In this document: one piece after another, positions 27,221 to 37,138 of the stretch | How the letters are laid out: the number at the start of each line of letters is the position of its first letter | How positions within the stretch are numbered: the stretch's first letter is position 1 | NCBI RefSeq assembly: GCF_001611975.1 | Contig: NZ_CP014525.1 | Coordinates: 922,001-986,000 of the forward strand | Direction: 5' to 3' | Source of the DNA: Haematospirillum jordaniae | GTDB lineage: Bacteria; Pseudomonadota; Alphaproteobacteria; Rhodospirillales; Rhodospirillaceae | Length of the DNA stretch: 64,000 nucleotides | The notes under the pieces: model-generated | Seen by the model: the letters and a program-made list of their open reading frames with translations, nothing else | Told to the model about the DNA's origin: nothing | Databases searched by the model: none | Position numbers and translations under genes: made by a program

Positions 27221-28522
27221 TTATGTCACGTGAACAATCCGTGAGAGCTCTGCCACAATATTGAAGCCATCCCAGAGCACATCCATATCCAGGGCGTGCC
27301 CGACAGGAACAATACGGCTTATTCCACGGATACCATGGCGTAGGGTCCATTCCTGCATGGAGGATGGTGTGATGCCGAAATAGGTTAAGGTCTGGACTTT
27401 CGGGGACAAGGATGGGGCCAGATCGTCAAGGTTATGAATGTGCGTCTGGAAGAAGAAGCCACTTCGCCCGCTTTCTGTCTTAAGGCAAGGGGGAACGGTT
27501 TCTAGGTCCAGTACAGAAAGGGTAATGCCGTATGGCTGGACCGCCTGGATGTCCGGACGTATCGCCAAGGCTTTCAGGACAGAGGTGGCTTTACTGACAG
27601 CCTGTTCGGCATGCAGTGTGTATGACCTATCTTTTATGTGGTGTTCAAGGGCGTTCCAGAAACGCTGCGGATCTCTTTTCTTACCGCACCAGATGACATA
27701 ACGGGGGGAAGAGCATGCGTTCTGGTCCATTGTGTATGCGTCGTTGAAGAACGCGCGGACAAGTGCAGCCAGATCATCGTCTCCCAAGTTGGCAACCGCA
27801 TCGGAATCCATGACGCACAGGGACAGGCGATCAGGGAACACAACATCAACGCAGTCCGGTCGTGTCGGCATGGACCGGATGTGTGTGACGGTTGCATCGC
27901 CGCCCCAGATCATGCGGGCCGCGCAGGCACGTGACAGTGTAGCGGTTAAATCCAGATCCTTTGCATAACGGACGATGGCAAAGCGCCTAGCCATGTCTTG
28001 ATAGGGAGATCCGCTGACAACATCATTCAGAATACGGCACAGGATATCGATCTCTTCAAATGGGCGTGACGGAGCCCGTACGATATTCACGTTACCGGCT
28101 AACAGGCCAAATGCCAGCGAGAGGGCTGTGTTGACGGGAGTATTGCCGGGTGCAATGTGCAGTGTCAGGCCGCGCCCAAGGCGTAGTCTGGAATCGTTGC
28201 AGAGTTCCTGTGATGCCTTGATGCCTGCAGGCCGACACCAGAAAGCAAACGTTTGCAGGTCGGGTTTCTTCCGGGCTTGTGGATCAAGACGCAGGGCCTT
28301 TGAAAAGGCACCGAGGAATTCGCAGACAGGCGGTGCAAAGGGTGGAAGGCACGTGTCACGCAGGTCACGATTTCCGGCCAGCAGATCAAGATTGGATCCT
28401 TCATCAAGCAAGGGTGTCGCTGCATCCCCTAGCTTCAGCGTCCTGGACCCGTCCATGTACAACAAAATATTTCCCCTTTCTCCCGCACGGACAATCGTCT
28501 TCCCCAAGAATCGTGGCTTCAT
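27221..28522 (-). CDS. LuxC-like acyl-CoA reductase
   Basis: 433 residues resembling the LuxC family, which reduces an activated acyl group to a long-chain aldehyde with NADPH. The segment LTLHIAPGNTPVNTALSLAFGLLAGNVNIVRAPSR is typical of the nucleotide-binding part. The region NDAYTMDQNACSSPRYVIW contains the cysteine expected to carry the acyl thioester. The gene is last in a three-gene minus-strand operon. The ATG at 28522 overlaps the LuxE-like gene by 119 bp; a later ATG at 28456 would still overlap by 53 bp, so the start is uncertain. There is no luciferase (luxAB) in the window. Confidence 0.8.
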   Translation of the reverse strand: MKPRFLGKTIVRAGERGNILLYMDGSRTLKLGDAATPLLDEGSNLDLLAGNRDLRDTCLPPFAPPVCEFLGAFSKALRLDPQARKKPDLQTFAFWCRPAGIKASQELCNDSRLRLGRGLTLHIAPGNTPVNTALSLAFGLLAGNVNIVRAPSRPFEEIDILCRILNDVVSGSPYQDMARRFAIVRYAKDLDLTATLSRACAARMIWGGDATVTHIRSMPTRPDCVDVVFPDRLSLCVMDSDAVANLGDDDLAALVRAFFNDAYTMDQNACSSPRYVIWCGKKRDPQRFWNALEHHIKDRSYTLHAEQAVSKATSVLKALAIRPDIQAVQPYGITLSVLDLETVPPCLKTESGRSGFFFQTHIHNLDDLAPSLSPKVQTLTYFGITPSSMQEWTLRHGIRGISRIVPVGHALDMDVLWDGFNIVAELSRIVHVT

Positions 28523-29483
28523 CTTCTGTCAAAAGACTATGACCGGGATAGCTCTCGGGCAAAGCGGAAAAAACCTGAAGCAAACCTCTTTCGTTTGATA
28601 CGCAAGGTTCAAGATGTGCATTCCGCACCAGAACATCCGAGAACAGGGACGGATGCAGATGGTGTTGCTCACATTCAAGAAAGATGGAGCCTGTCTGTTC
28701 AACAAGGCCATAGTAGTTATGGACAGAGCGGATACCGGTTGTTTTTTCGGCCAGCACACGGAATGCCCCGGCGCTGATCTGTTGGTCGGCCATCTTCTTC
28801 CACCCACCACCGTGGATCAGGATACCTTTTCCCAGATCAAGGCGTATACCCTGCTCCTCAAGGCACTTCAGAAATTTCGAGAACACAAGGAAGGTAAGGC
28901 CAAAGACAAAAACAGGTTGGTTACCATAACGGGCTTCAAAATCTTTCAGGGCATTCAGGTCAGTCATTCCCTGTTTGTCCAGGGCATATATGATGGGGCG
29001 CCCAAAGAGCGAGAAACCGGTCGTGGCGGCTGCGCGTGCTGATGATGCATCCGCGCCTCTTTCTGTGGATTGTGAGTCGACAACCAGCATAGGCATGCGT
29101 TCCAGCCCCGTAAAATTCACGGTAATGTGGGCAAGGACTTTTGTTTGTCGCATGATTTCAGCATGATCAAGCGCGATGCGCGAACGTGCATGGCCGGTTG
29201 TTCCTGATGACAGCAGGGTCTTCTGGACCTGGCTCCGTGGAACACTCTTTAGATCCAGTTCCTTGAAGAGGCGAACCGGCAAGAAGGGAACGTGTTCCAG
29301 AGAGGAATGCTTTTCTGTCTGGTCCGGGAAGAAAGCCATCATTTTTTTGTAAGGTGGGCAGTGTTGCACATGATGGTGCGTCAACCACGACATGCGTTCC
29401 AGAAAAAGAGGCTCTTTTTGTGAGCGACGGAGTCCGTAGGGTGGCTCTTCAAAGAAAGAATCAAGGGGCAAGAGCGTGGTCAT
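28404..29483 (-). CDS. LuxE-like acyl-protein synthetase
   Basis: 359 residues resembling LuxE, which activates a carboxylic acid with ATP and passes the acyl group to the reductase. Visible landmarks are LLSSGTTGHARSRIALD (AMP-binding, P-loop-like), a central ILIHGGGWKK, and NYYGLVEQTGSIFLECE. The C-terminus has DDCPCGRKGKYFVVHGR, common in this family. It overlaps the upstream ligase gene by 4 bp (ATGA) and the LuxC-like gene downstream, so the three products are probably made together. Confidence 0.8.
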   Translation of the reverse strand: MTTLLPLDSFFEEPPYGLRRSQKEPLFLERMSWLTHHHVQHCPPYKKMMAFFPDQTEKHSSLEHVPFLPVRLFKELDLKSVPRSQVQKTLLSSGTTGHARSRIALDHAEIMRQTKVLAHITVNFTGLERMPMLVVDSQSTERGADASSARAAATTGFSLFGRPIIYALDKQGMTDLNALKDFEARYGNQPVFVFGLTFLVFSKFLKCLEEQGIRLDLGKGILIHGGGWKKMADQQISAGAFRVLAEKTTGIRSVHNYYGLVEQTGSIFLECEQHHLHPSLFSDVLVRNAHLEPCVSNERGLLQVFSALPESYPGHSLLTEDEATILGEDDCPCGRKGKYFVVHGRVQDAEARGCSDTLA

Positions 29484-30892
29484 GGCAGAGCCTGCTTCAT
29501 AAGGGTGGAATAATCCGTTTTCCCTGACTCGAGACGGGGAAATGCAGGAACTGCATGAACGAAGATTCCCTTTTGATGAATGCCTGTGGCTGATTGTAGA
29601 AATGCGGCTGTGTCCTTGGCTTTGTCAGCGTCTGTGATAAAAACGTACAGTCGGTCGTCATGGCCACTGCATGCAGCGTGATAGCCGGCTCTTTCCAGCA
29701 GATGTTCTGTTTCGTCCAGGCTGACCCTGTGTCCGAATATTTTCAGGAACCGCTTCTTGCGTCCTATAATACGCAGGAATCCATCACTGTCGCGGCAGGC
29801 GATGTCCCCTGTGTGCAAGGTTCCTTTGTGGCAATCTCCCAAGGTCAGGTCTTCTGCAGATTGTGCCAAGCCAAGTGAGACATTGGGTCCTTGATAGACA
29901 AGCTCGCCTGGCCGTTCCGGTTCCTGTATCGGATTCCCGGCTTCATCAATCAGGAACATGCTTCCCCCGGGGATTGGAATGCCGATGGTATGTCCCTTGG
30001 AAGGCATGGCATCCCAAGGGACGCAGGACATGCGCGCGGTTGCTTCTGTCTGTCCATACATGACCCGGAACTGTCTGTTGTTTCTTGCGCATGACTGTAC
30101 AAATGACTGGATATCGTCTGGATCCATACGTCCCCCGGCCTGTGTCAGCAGGCGCAAGGCGGGTAAGTCCATCGTGTCAAGGCGCAGGCGCTTCAATGTC
30201 TGGTAAATAAACGGCACGCCACCAAAGTTTGTGACGCGATGCTCCCGTACGGCTTGCCAGAAAGCAGGTGTAACCACTGCGTTCTCTGTCACAAAAACAG
30301 ACGCGCCGACAAGCAGATGGGAATGGATGATTGATAATCCGTAGCTGTAGCTGAAGGGCATCGTGGTGATTGCACGGTCAGACTGTCTGAGGTCGAGCGA
30401 TTGTGCAATCGATGCTGCATTGCTGAGAATGTTATCGCGGGAAATCCGGACGAAAGACTGGCTTCCCGTTGATCCTGATGTCGTGAGAAGAAGGGACAGT
30501 TGATCGTGCATTGCGGGGCTTTCTCCCCGGTGCATCAGGACATAGCCGTTTCTTTGTCGCACGACCCGGGCTTGCCCGAAGGCTGATGCATGATCCAGTG
30601 GACATAGGATGTAACCCGGGTTCAGGCGATTCGTAATGTCTACAAGATGGTGCTGCGATACGGAGTGATGCACCAAGGCTGGTACGGAATTTGCGCGCAT
30701 CAGCCCGATATATGCAATAACAGCTTCCGGGCAATTCTGGCATAGGGTCAGTACAAGGTTGCGCCCTGCAACGGCATTTGCCCAGAAGTCAGTCTGAATA
30801 GAAAGGTCGTGGTATGACACTTCACCGCCATATTCAGACAGAAGAGCAATTTTTTGTTGATGCAGATCCAGATCAGAAAATAAATCCTTCAT
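29480..30892 (-). CDS. AMP-dependent acyl/aryl-CoA ligase-like protein
   Basis: About 470 residues of the ANL superfamily (acyl-CoA synthetases, adenylation domains). Motifs include LLLTTSGSTGSQSFVRIS (P-loop), VMYGQTEATARMS (A5), GTLHTGDIACRDSDGFLRIIGRKK (A7–A8 with catalytic-region aspartate) and a closing lysine region SGKTDYSTLMK. It probably activates a carboxylic acid for the LuxE/LuxC-like enzymes that follow. I chose the ATG at 30892, preceded at 11 nt by AAGGA; an upstream start at 30937 adds 15 residues. The substrate cannot be told from sequence. Confidence 0.8.
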   Translation of the reverse strand: MKDLFSDLDLHQQKIALLSEYGGEVSYHDLSIQTDFWANAVAGRNLVLTLCQNCPEAVIAYIGLMRANSVPALVHHSVSQHHLVDITNRLNPGYILCPLDHASAFGQARVVRQRNGYVLMHRGESPAMHDQLSLLLTTSGSTGSQSFVRISRDNILSNAASIAQSLDLRQSDRAITTMPFSYSYGLSIIHSHLLVGASVFVTENAVVTPAFWQAVREHRVTNFGGVPFIYQTLKRLRLDTMDLPALRLLTQAGGRMDPDDIQSFVQSCARNNRQFRVMYGQTEATARMSCVPWDAMPSKGHTIGIPIPGGSMFLIDEAGNPIQEPERPGELVYQGPNVSLGLAQSAEDLTLGDCHKGTLHTGDIACRDSDGFLRIIGRKKRFLKIFGHRVSLDETEHLLERAGYHAACSGHDDRLYVFITDADKAKDTAAFLQSATGIHQKGIFVHAVPAFPRLESGKTDYSTLMKQALP

Positions 30893-31165
30893 ACGCAACA
30901 GTATCCTTGGAGCATAAAGAAGGCCCCCAATCCCCATGTCATACGCTGCACGTATGCAAGGCTATCGCTTCCCTATTCAGTTTATTATGACATGGCCTCT
31001 TGGTCCGGCGAACGTAAAGTTATATCAGTTATGATGTGGTGGTGCCTGATCTGTCAGAATCTTAAGATCATATTGAAACTGCTGCCTTGATTGTGTCGGA
31101 ATATTACCCATACTTTTTTCCAACCACGAGAACACGCCCTTATAAAAGGCAGAGATTAATGAGAA

Positions 31166-34100
31166 TTATGCCTTTGTGTTGTGTGCAGTCCATCCGGTCC
31201 GAAGCCGTTCCATATACAGATAGATAACCGGGGTGATGTATAGGGTTAGTGCCTGGGAAACAATCAAGCCACCGACAACGGCAAGACCCAGCGGTTGCCG
31301 CAGTTCAGCGGCAGCGCCATAGGCTGCTGCAATGGGCAGGGTGCCCACAATCGCTGTCATGGTGGTCATCATGATCGGGCGGAACCGGATCAGGCAGGCC
31401 TTTTCTATGGCATCGCGGGCAGAAAGCCCCTCGATACGTCGGGCATCCAGCGCGAAGTCAATCATCATGATGGCGTTCTTCTTGACAATCCCGATCAGCA
31501 TCAACAGCCCGATCATGGCAATGACGCTCAGTTCTACATTGAAGAGCATCAATGTTGCCAAGGCCCCGACCGAGGCCGAGGGTAATCCGGACAAGATTGT
31601 AAGGGGGTGAATGTAGCTTTCGTACAGTATGCCTAGAACGGCATAGATAACGAGAATTGCAGCGCCCAGAAGAAGGGTCTGGTTCTGCATGGACTCCCGG
31701 AATATTTCTGCCGTACCTGAAAAACTGGTGCTGACCGAGGCTGGAAGGCCAAGGGTTTGTTCTAGGGCTCGGATGGCTGTAACGGCATCCCCAAGCGCAG
31801 CCCCCTGTGCAAGATTGAATGAGAGTGTGACCGCCGGGGTTTGTCCTTGGCGGTTGACGCTCATGGGACCGGATGTTCGTTTCAGTGTCGAAAAAGCCCC
31901 CAGAGGGACCAGTTCCCCGCCATTGGCGCGTACATGAATGCGTGACAGGCTGCTTTCGTCTTGCTGGAAGCGTGGTTCCAGTTCCAGGATGACGGCATAG
32001 TCGTTGCTGTCGGTGTAAATGGTGGAAATTTGCCTCTGCCCAAAGGCGCTGTATAGCGCCGCACGAACAGCATCAACCCGGATCCCCAGCAGCGCAGCCT
32101 TGTCCCTGTCTATATTGACAAAAACCTGCGGATTGGACAGTTCTAAGTCACTGGCAACATCAACCATATGCGGGTCCGCACGCATGGCTTCTTCTAGGCG
32201 TGCGGACCATGCATACAGCTCTGTGCTGTCCAGGGCCTGTATCGTGTACTGATACTGGCTTTTGGATGTTCGTCCCCCCAGCCGCAGGTTCTGGGTTGGT
32301 ACCATGAAGACGGAAATCCCAACCTCGCGGGCGACCTGACGCCGTAGATCCGCAATAACGGCTTGTATGGGGGGGCGTTCACCACGTGGGCGCAGACTGA
32401 CGAACAGGCGACCAGAATTTATGGCCGTTGTTGCTCCTCCCCCGACAGCCGATGTTACCCCGCTGACAGCAGGATGGGCGCGTACAATCCGGGCAATGCG
32501 GGAATGAGCTGTGACCATGGCCGGGAAAGCGATGTCTTTTGATGCTTCTGTAATGGCGACAAATTGCCCGATATCTTCTTCGGGGAAGAAGCCCTTGGGA
32601 ATCGTGACAAACAGAACCAGCGTCAGGATTACGGTTGCTGCGGCAACGCTTGCGGTCAGGCCGTGATGCTGCAGGCACCACGACAGAGAACGGGCATAAC
32701 CGGCTTCTATCCAGTCCAGCCTACGGGACAGGGTTTGCCCCAGCGGGCTTTCCTCGCGCTCTAGGTCATGGCGTGTCAGCAGGCGGGAGCATAGAAAGGG
32801 TGTCAACGTCAGGGATACCAAGGCCGATATAACCAAGGCCATGGTCACGACGACAGCAAATTCATGAAACAAACGCCCCAGAACACCGCCCATCAGAAGG
32901 ATGGGAATAAAGACAGCCACTAGGGACAGGGTGATGGAGACAATGGTAAACCCAATCTCGCGGGAGCCTTTCAGGGCGGCTTCGAAGGGTGGTGTTCCGG
33001 CTTCGATATGCCGGACAATGTTCTCCAGCATCACAATGGCGTCATCTACAACTAGGCCGACCGAAAGGGTCAGGGCCAGAAGCGAGATATTGTCGATGGA
33101 AAATCCCATAAGGTGCATGCCCCCCGCCGTGCCCAGAAGGGACAGGGGGACGGCTACGGCGGGAATGATGGTAGCCGTGGTCCGGCGCAGGAACAGGAAA
33201 ATCACCAGAATGACCAAGATAATGATCAGGAGCAGGGTGAACTGGACATCATCCACCGCTTCACGGATGGATTGGGCCCTGTCGCTGACAATATCAATCG
33301 ATACCGATGGGGGGAGCCGTGTGCGCAGATCCGGAAGGAGCCTTTGTATATCATCAACAACCTGCACGGTATTGGCGTCGGGTTGCCTCTGAACAGCCAG
33401 AACAATGGCCCTATTGTCATTATGCCAGCTGGCAGCACGGTCGTTTTCCACGCTGTTGCTGACTGTGGCCACATCGCCAAGGCGAATGGGCGCTCCTTTG
33501 CGAACCGCAAGGATCAGGTTCCCGAAGGCTTGTGCATCGGGAAGTTGGTCGTTGGACGTCAGGACCAGCTGCCGGGAATCCCCGGACAGGATGCCGACAG
33601 GGGTATTCGCATTGGCTGCGGCGACCGCTGTTTGCAGGTCGTCAAGAGTCAGGTTCCGTGCGGAAAGGGCATCAGGGTCAGCCTTGATCCGGACTGCATA
33701 TTTCTGTGAGCCATAAACTAGAACCTGTGCGACCCCCGGCAGGGCAGAAATACGGGGCTGTACAACGGATTCCGCATACTCGTTGATATCGGGCAAGCTG
33801 ACCAGCGGTGAGGACAGGGCCAGAATGGCAATCGGGGAGTCCGCCGGATTGACCTTGCGCCAGGTCGGCGGTGTTGTCATATCGTCCGGCAGGCGGCGCT
33901 GGGCCCGGGAGATGGCCGCCTGGATATCCTGGGCGGCGGCATCAATATTGCGGTCGAGGACGAATTCCACCGACAGGCTGGTGCTGCCATTCCGGGAACT
34001 GGAGGTGATGGTGCGGATGCCTGCAATGGTGGAAAACTCACGCTCCAGAATGGCTGCAACGGATACAGCCATGGTTTCAGGGCTGGCACCGGGCAGGGAT

Positions 34101-34246
34101 GCGCTGACGCTGATGACGGGGAAATCCACATTGGGGAGGGCTGCGACGGGAAGCTGCCGCCACGCAGCCAAGCCGGCCATAACAACGCTCAGCGACAGGA
34201 GAACCGTCATGACCGGGCGGCGTATGAACAGTTCGGATATGTTCAT
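31166..34246 (-). CDS. RND-family efflux permease, MdtB/MdtC-like
   Basis: Proton-driven inner-membrane drug efflux pump of 1026 residues, the usual length. The N-terminus MNISELFIRRPVMTVLLSLSVV is typical of the hydrophobe/amphiphile efflux group. The transmembrane segment with VGLVVDDAIVMLENIVRHIE carries the paired aspartates of the proton relay. The second half repeats the pattern (LLMLIGIVKKNAIMMIDFALD). Its ATG overlaps the upstream adaptor gene by 4 bp. No outer-membrane channel gene is nearby, so a shared TolC-like channel is likely. The substrate is unknown. Confidence 0.93.
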   Translation of the reverse strand: MNISELFIRRPVMTVLLSLSVVMAGLAAWRQLPVAALPNVDFPVISVSASLPGASPETMAVSVAAILEREFSTIAGIRTITSSSRNGSTSLSVEFVLDRNIDAAAQDIQAAISRAQRRLPDDMTTPPTWRKVNPADSPIAILALSSPLVSLPDINEYAESVVQPRISALPGVAQVLVYGSQKYAVRIKADPDALSARNLTLDDLQTAVAAANANTPVGILSGDSRQLVLTSNDQLPDAQAFGNLILAVRKGAPIRLGDVATVSNSVENDRAASWHNDNRAIVLAVQRQPDANTVQVVDDIQRLLPDLRTRLPPSVSIDIVSDRAQSIREAVDDVQFTLLLIIILVILVIFLFLRRTTATIIPAVAVPLSLLGTAGGMHLMGFSIDNISLLALTLSVGLVVDDAIVMLENIVRHIEAGTPPFEAALKGSREIGFTIVSITLSLVAVFIPILLMGGVLGRLFHEFAVVVTMALVISALVSLTLTPFLCSRLLTRHDLEREESPLGQTLSRRLDWIEAGYARSLSWCLQHHGLTASVAAATVILTLVLFVTIPKGFFPEEDIGQFVAITEASKDIAFPAMVTAHSRIARIVRAHPAVSGVTSAVGGGATTAINSGRLFVSLRPRGERPPIQAVIADLRRQVAREVGISVFMVPTQNLRLGGRTSKSQYQYTIQALDSTELYAWSARLEEAMRADPHMVDVASDLELSNPQVFVNIDRDKAALLGIRVDAVRAALYSAFGQRQISTIYTDSNDYAVILELEPRFQQDESSLSRIHVRANGGELVPLGAFSTLKRTSGPMSVNRQGQTPAVTLSFNLAQGAALGDAVTAIRALEQTLGLPASVSTSFSGTAEIFRESMQNQTLLLGAAILVIYAVLGILYESYIHPLTILSGLPSASVGALATLMLFNVELSVIAMIGLLMLIGIVKKNAIMMIDFALDARRIEGLSARDAIEKACLIRFRPIMMTTMTAIVGTLPIAAAYGAAAELRQPLGLAVVGGLIVSQALTLYITPVIYLYMERLRTGWTAHNTKA

Positions 34247-35391
34247 GGTGCGGCCTTCCCGTTCTCCGGCTTTTCCGGATCCTGTTCGAAGACCGCAGAT
34301 CCTTCCACCAACCGCGAGGCCCCCTGTATGACAACCCGTTCACCTGTGCTCAGGCCCTTGTCTATAACGGCAAGGCCATCAAGGCTGCGTGCAACATTGA
34401 CGGGGCGAGCCGCTACCGTTTTGTCTGCACTGACCACAAAGACGTACTGCCCTCCCTGGCTTGTCAGGACAGCCGTATCCGGAATGGTCAGGGCATCGTG
34501 GTCCACGCGCAGGGTCAAAGTTATACTAACCAGCTGTCCGGGCCACAGCTGTGTCTCTTCATTGGGGAATCGGGCTTTGAGCATGATAGTGCCGGACTGG
34601 CGGTCTACTGTGTTGTCAATAAACACCAGCTTGCCGGCCACCGGAGAAGACGAGACCTGCGGGGTCGTGGCAATGACATCCAAGGGCGCACGGCCTTGGC
34701 CGTATCGAACGATCCCCAGAAGAGATTCCGGCAGGTTGAAGGATACCTCTATCGGGCGAATGGCGGTCAGTGTTACCAAGGGATCGGTATCCGATGGACG
34801 GACGCTGGACCCGGGTCGCACGGAAATGGCCCCCGTATAGCCGCCCATCGGGGCAACAATCTGGGTATGGCCCAAGGCAACCCGTGCGCTTTCAATGGCA
34901 GCCATGCCGGCATTGACCGTTGCCTGCAGGGCATCAACTCCGGCAATGGCGGCTTCGTAGGCTTGGCGGGATGTAGCCTGGTGACGGACTAGGTCGGCGT
35001 AACGGCGCGCATCGCCCTGTGCCTTGCCCAGTTGTGCCCGGTCACGGGCCAAGTTTGCTTCGGCCTCGGCCAGTTCTGCTTTCAGGGAACGGTCATCCAA
35101 GGTGAACAGCAGCTCTCCCTGCCGGACTTCTTGTCCTTCGGAAAAATGGATAGCCTCGACCACGCTTTCAACACGGGCCCGGAGACCAACACGGGCAACC
35201 GGAAGGACTGTTCCCGGAGCAGAGAAAAGGTAAGGTACAGAACGGGTGTCGGCTATGGCGGTAACCACGGGTACGGGGCGTGCGGCCCGGGCGTTGTCTG
35301 CGGATCGTCTTTCTTTTCCTGCCCACCAGACATAACCGGCCAGGAGCAGGGCCAAGGCAAGAAAAATACGAATGGTCTGGCGTGGCATCAT
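34243..35391 (-). CDS. RND efflux adaptor (membrane fusion protein), MdtA-like
   Basis: 382-residue periplasmic adaptor that links the RND pump to an outer-membrane channel. An N-terminal signal anchor (IRIFLALALLLAGYVWWAG) is followed by a lipoyl/barrel-sandwich segment (LRARVESVVEAIHFSEGQEVRQGELLFTLD). A helical hairpin (ELAEAEANLARDRAQLGKAQGDARRY) and beta-barrel regions come next. The gene starts the efflux operon and is divergent from the methyltransferase gene across 138 bp. No regulator is adjacent. Confidence 0.92.
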   Translation of the reverse strand: MMPRQTIRIFLALALLLAGYVWWAGKERRSADNARAARPVPVVTAIADTRSVPYLFSAPGTVLPVARVGLRARVESVVEAIHFSEGQEVRQGELLFTLDDRSLKAELAEAEANLARDRAQLGKAQGDARRYADLVRHQATSRQAYEAAIAGVDALQATVNAGMAAIESARVALGHTQIVAPMGGYTGAISVRPGSSVRPSDTDPLVTLTAIRPIEVSFNLPESLLGIVRYGQGRAPLDVIATTPQVSSSPVAGKLVFIDNTVDRQSGTIMLKARFPNEETQLWPGQLVSITLTLRVDHDALTIPDTAVLTSQGGQYVFVVSADKTVAARPVNVARSLDGLAVIDKGLSTGERVVIQGASRLVEGSAVFEQDPEKPENGKAAP

Positions 35392-35529
35392 AGCTCCGGC
35401 GGGTGAGTATCGTGCTGAAAAACAAGGGGTTGAATCTAATGTGCAATTGTTCGCATTTCAATGTTCCTGTCTTGCACAGAGTAACGCAGGTATTATGCCG
35501 TGTGACCCATCTCTTGTAACGGAGACCCT

Positions 35530-36687
35530 GTGCTGCCAGTCTGTGGGGACAGACAGCGGTCAGGGGGGCCGGTTGTGTCATCTTTTCAGGCTTGCCGTGG
35601 TCATCTGCGGCTAACCCGTGGTGCGCCTGCATTCCGGTTTATTGATCTTTTTGCCGGCATAGGGGGCATGAGGCGCGGCTTCGAGGCTGTTGGCGGTGCG
35701 TGTGTCTTTACCAGCGAGTGGAATCGTTACTCCCGGGAAACATATCAGGCCAACTTTGGATGCGACGATCATCCTTTCGAGGGTGATATTACGGCTGTTT
35801 CTGAGGCGCAAATCCCTGAACATGACGTCCTTCTGGCCGGCTTTCCGTGCCAGCCCTTCTCTATTGCCGGTGTTTCGAAAAAGAATGCTCTCAAGCGTCC
35901 CCATGGTTTTGACTGTCAGACCCAAGGCACGCTGTTTTTCGAGATTGAACGTATTCTGGCTACCCATCGTCCCCGCTTCTTCGTGCTGGAGAACGTCAAG
36001 AACCTTGTGTCGCATGACAAGGGAAGAACGTTTGATGTTATCCGGACATCCTTGACCCGCCAGCTTGGATACCACATTGCGTGGCGTATTCTTGATGCCC
36101 GTCCCTTTGTTCCACAGCACCGCGAACGTATTTTTATTATCGGCTTTCGTGATGGTGGGGATGAGTTTAATTTCCAGGCCATGCCGGTGCCAGATCGCGA
36201 TCGATGGCCCATCATGGCTGATATTCTTCACCCTGAAGATGGAACCGAGGCCCCGGATCCACCTTATACCGGCCCGGGTGGTGTGGTGGATCCACGTTAT
36301 GTCCTGTCATCGCGCCTGTGGGTATATCTACAGGACTATGCGGCCCGTCACCGGGCCCGGGGCAATGGCTTTGGGTATGGTTTGGTAGGACCGGGCAGTG
36401 CGGCCCGAACTCTTTCGGCTCGCTATTACAAGGATGGTTCGGAAATACTGGTGGCCCGTCCTTCCGGCCCGCCGCGCCGTTTGACCCCGCGTGAATGTGC
36501 ACGTCTGATGGGGTTTGATAGCCCGGGTCGCAGCGACTTTATAATCCCGGTATCAGATACGCAGGCCTATCGCCAGCTTGGCAATGCTGTTGTTGTGCCG
36601 GTGGTTCAGGCGTTGGCCCGCTACCTGTCTCCGTGGATTGTCGGGGTGTGTGCGCCATCTTATACAGAAGAGGCTGGTGTTGGTTGA
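35530..36687 (+). CDS. dcm: DNA (cytosine-5)-methyltransferase
   Basis: C5-cytosine DNA methyltransferase. Motif I is FIDLFAGIGGMRRGFE, motif IV with the catalytic Cys is LLAGFPCQPFSIAGVS, motif VI is FVLENVKNL, and motif VIII is VPQHRERIFIIGF. The last motifs (YRQLGNAVVVPVV) are also present. The GTG at 35530 is preceded by ACGGAG at good spacing, so I take the full 385 residues. A vsr gene follows 28 bp later, the usual partner for repair of T:G mismatches from 5-methylcytosine. No cognate restriction gene is visible, so it may be a solitary methylase. The recognition site is unknown. Confidence 0.92.
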   Translation: MLPVCGDRQRSGGPVVSSFQACRGHLRLTRGAPAFRFIDLFAGIGGMRRGFEAVGGACVFTSEWNRYSRETYQANFGCDDHPFEGDITAVSEAQIPEHDVLLAGFPCQPFSIAGVSKKNALKRPHGFDCQTQGTLFFEIERILATHRPRFFVLENVKNLVSHDKGRTFDVIRTSLTRQLGYHIAWRILDARPFVPQHRERIFIIGFRDGGDEFNFQAMPVPDRDRWPIMADILHPEDGTEAPDPPYTGPGGVVDPRYVLSSRLWVYLQDYAARHRARGNGFGYGLVGPGSAARTLSARYYKDGSEILVARPSGPPRRLTPRECARLMGFDSPGRSDFIIPVSDTQAYRQLGNAVVVPVVQALARYLSPWIVGVCAPSYTEEAGVG

Positions 36688-36715
36688 TTGCGTCAACGCG
36701 TAAACCCGAAGCCTC

Positions 36716-37138
36716 ATGATGGCTGGCATAGGTAGCTGCAACACGGTTCCGGAACGTCTTGTACGCTCCGCCCTTTACCGTCTTGGGTTTCGCTACAGGC
36801 TGAATGACAAACGTTTGCGGGCGACACCGGACCTTGTTTTTCCCCGTTATCGGGCGGTGATCATGGTTCACGGTTGCTTCTGGCATGGGCATGACTGCCC
36901 GCTGTTTCGTCTCCCTGCCACGCGTACAGCCTTTTGGGCTGCCAAGATCGAGGGAAATCGCACGCGTGACCAAAACGTACAGCAGCGGTTGGTTGCAGCG
37001 GGCTGGAGAGTTCTGACGATCTGGGAATGTGCCCTGAAAGGGCGGTTGCGTCAGGATCCGGGCTATCTGGCCGGGCAGGTGTCCCAATGGTTGCGCGATG
37101 ATCTGCCGTGTCACGCTATCCGGGGTGAGCAGGGCTAG
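36716..37138 (+). CDS. vsr: Very short patch repair endonuclease
   Basis: Nicks DNA at T:G mismatches left by deamination of 5-methylcytosine. The 140-residue product has the family features NTVPERLVRSALYRLGFRYRLN, PDLVFPRYRAVIMVHGCFWHGHDC and FWAAKIEGNRTRD, with the zinc- and metal-binding His/Cys residues in place. It follows the cytosine methylase. Its stop codon TAG (36–38 of the local bases at 37136–37138) overlaps the stop of a convergent small gene on the minus strand. Confidence 0.92.
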   Translation: MMAGIGSCNTVPERLVRSALYRLGFRYRLNDKRLRATPDLVFPRYRAVIMVHGCFWHGHDCPLFRLPATRTAFWAAKIEGNRTRDQNVQQRLVAAGWRVLTIWECALKGRLRQDPGYLAGQVSQWLRDDLPCHAIRGEQG

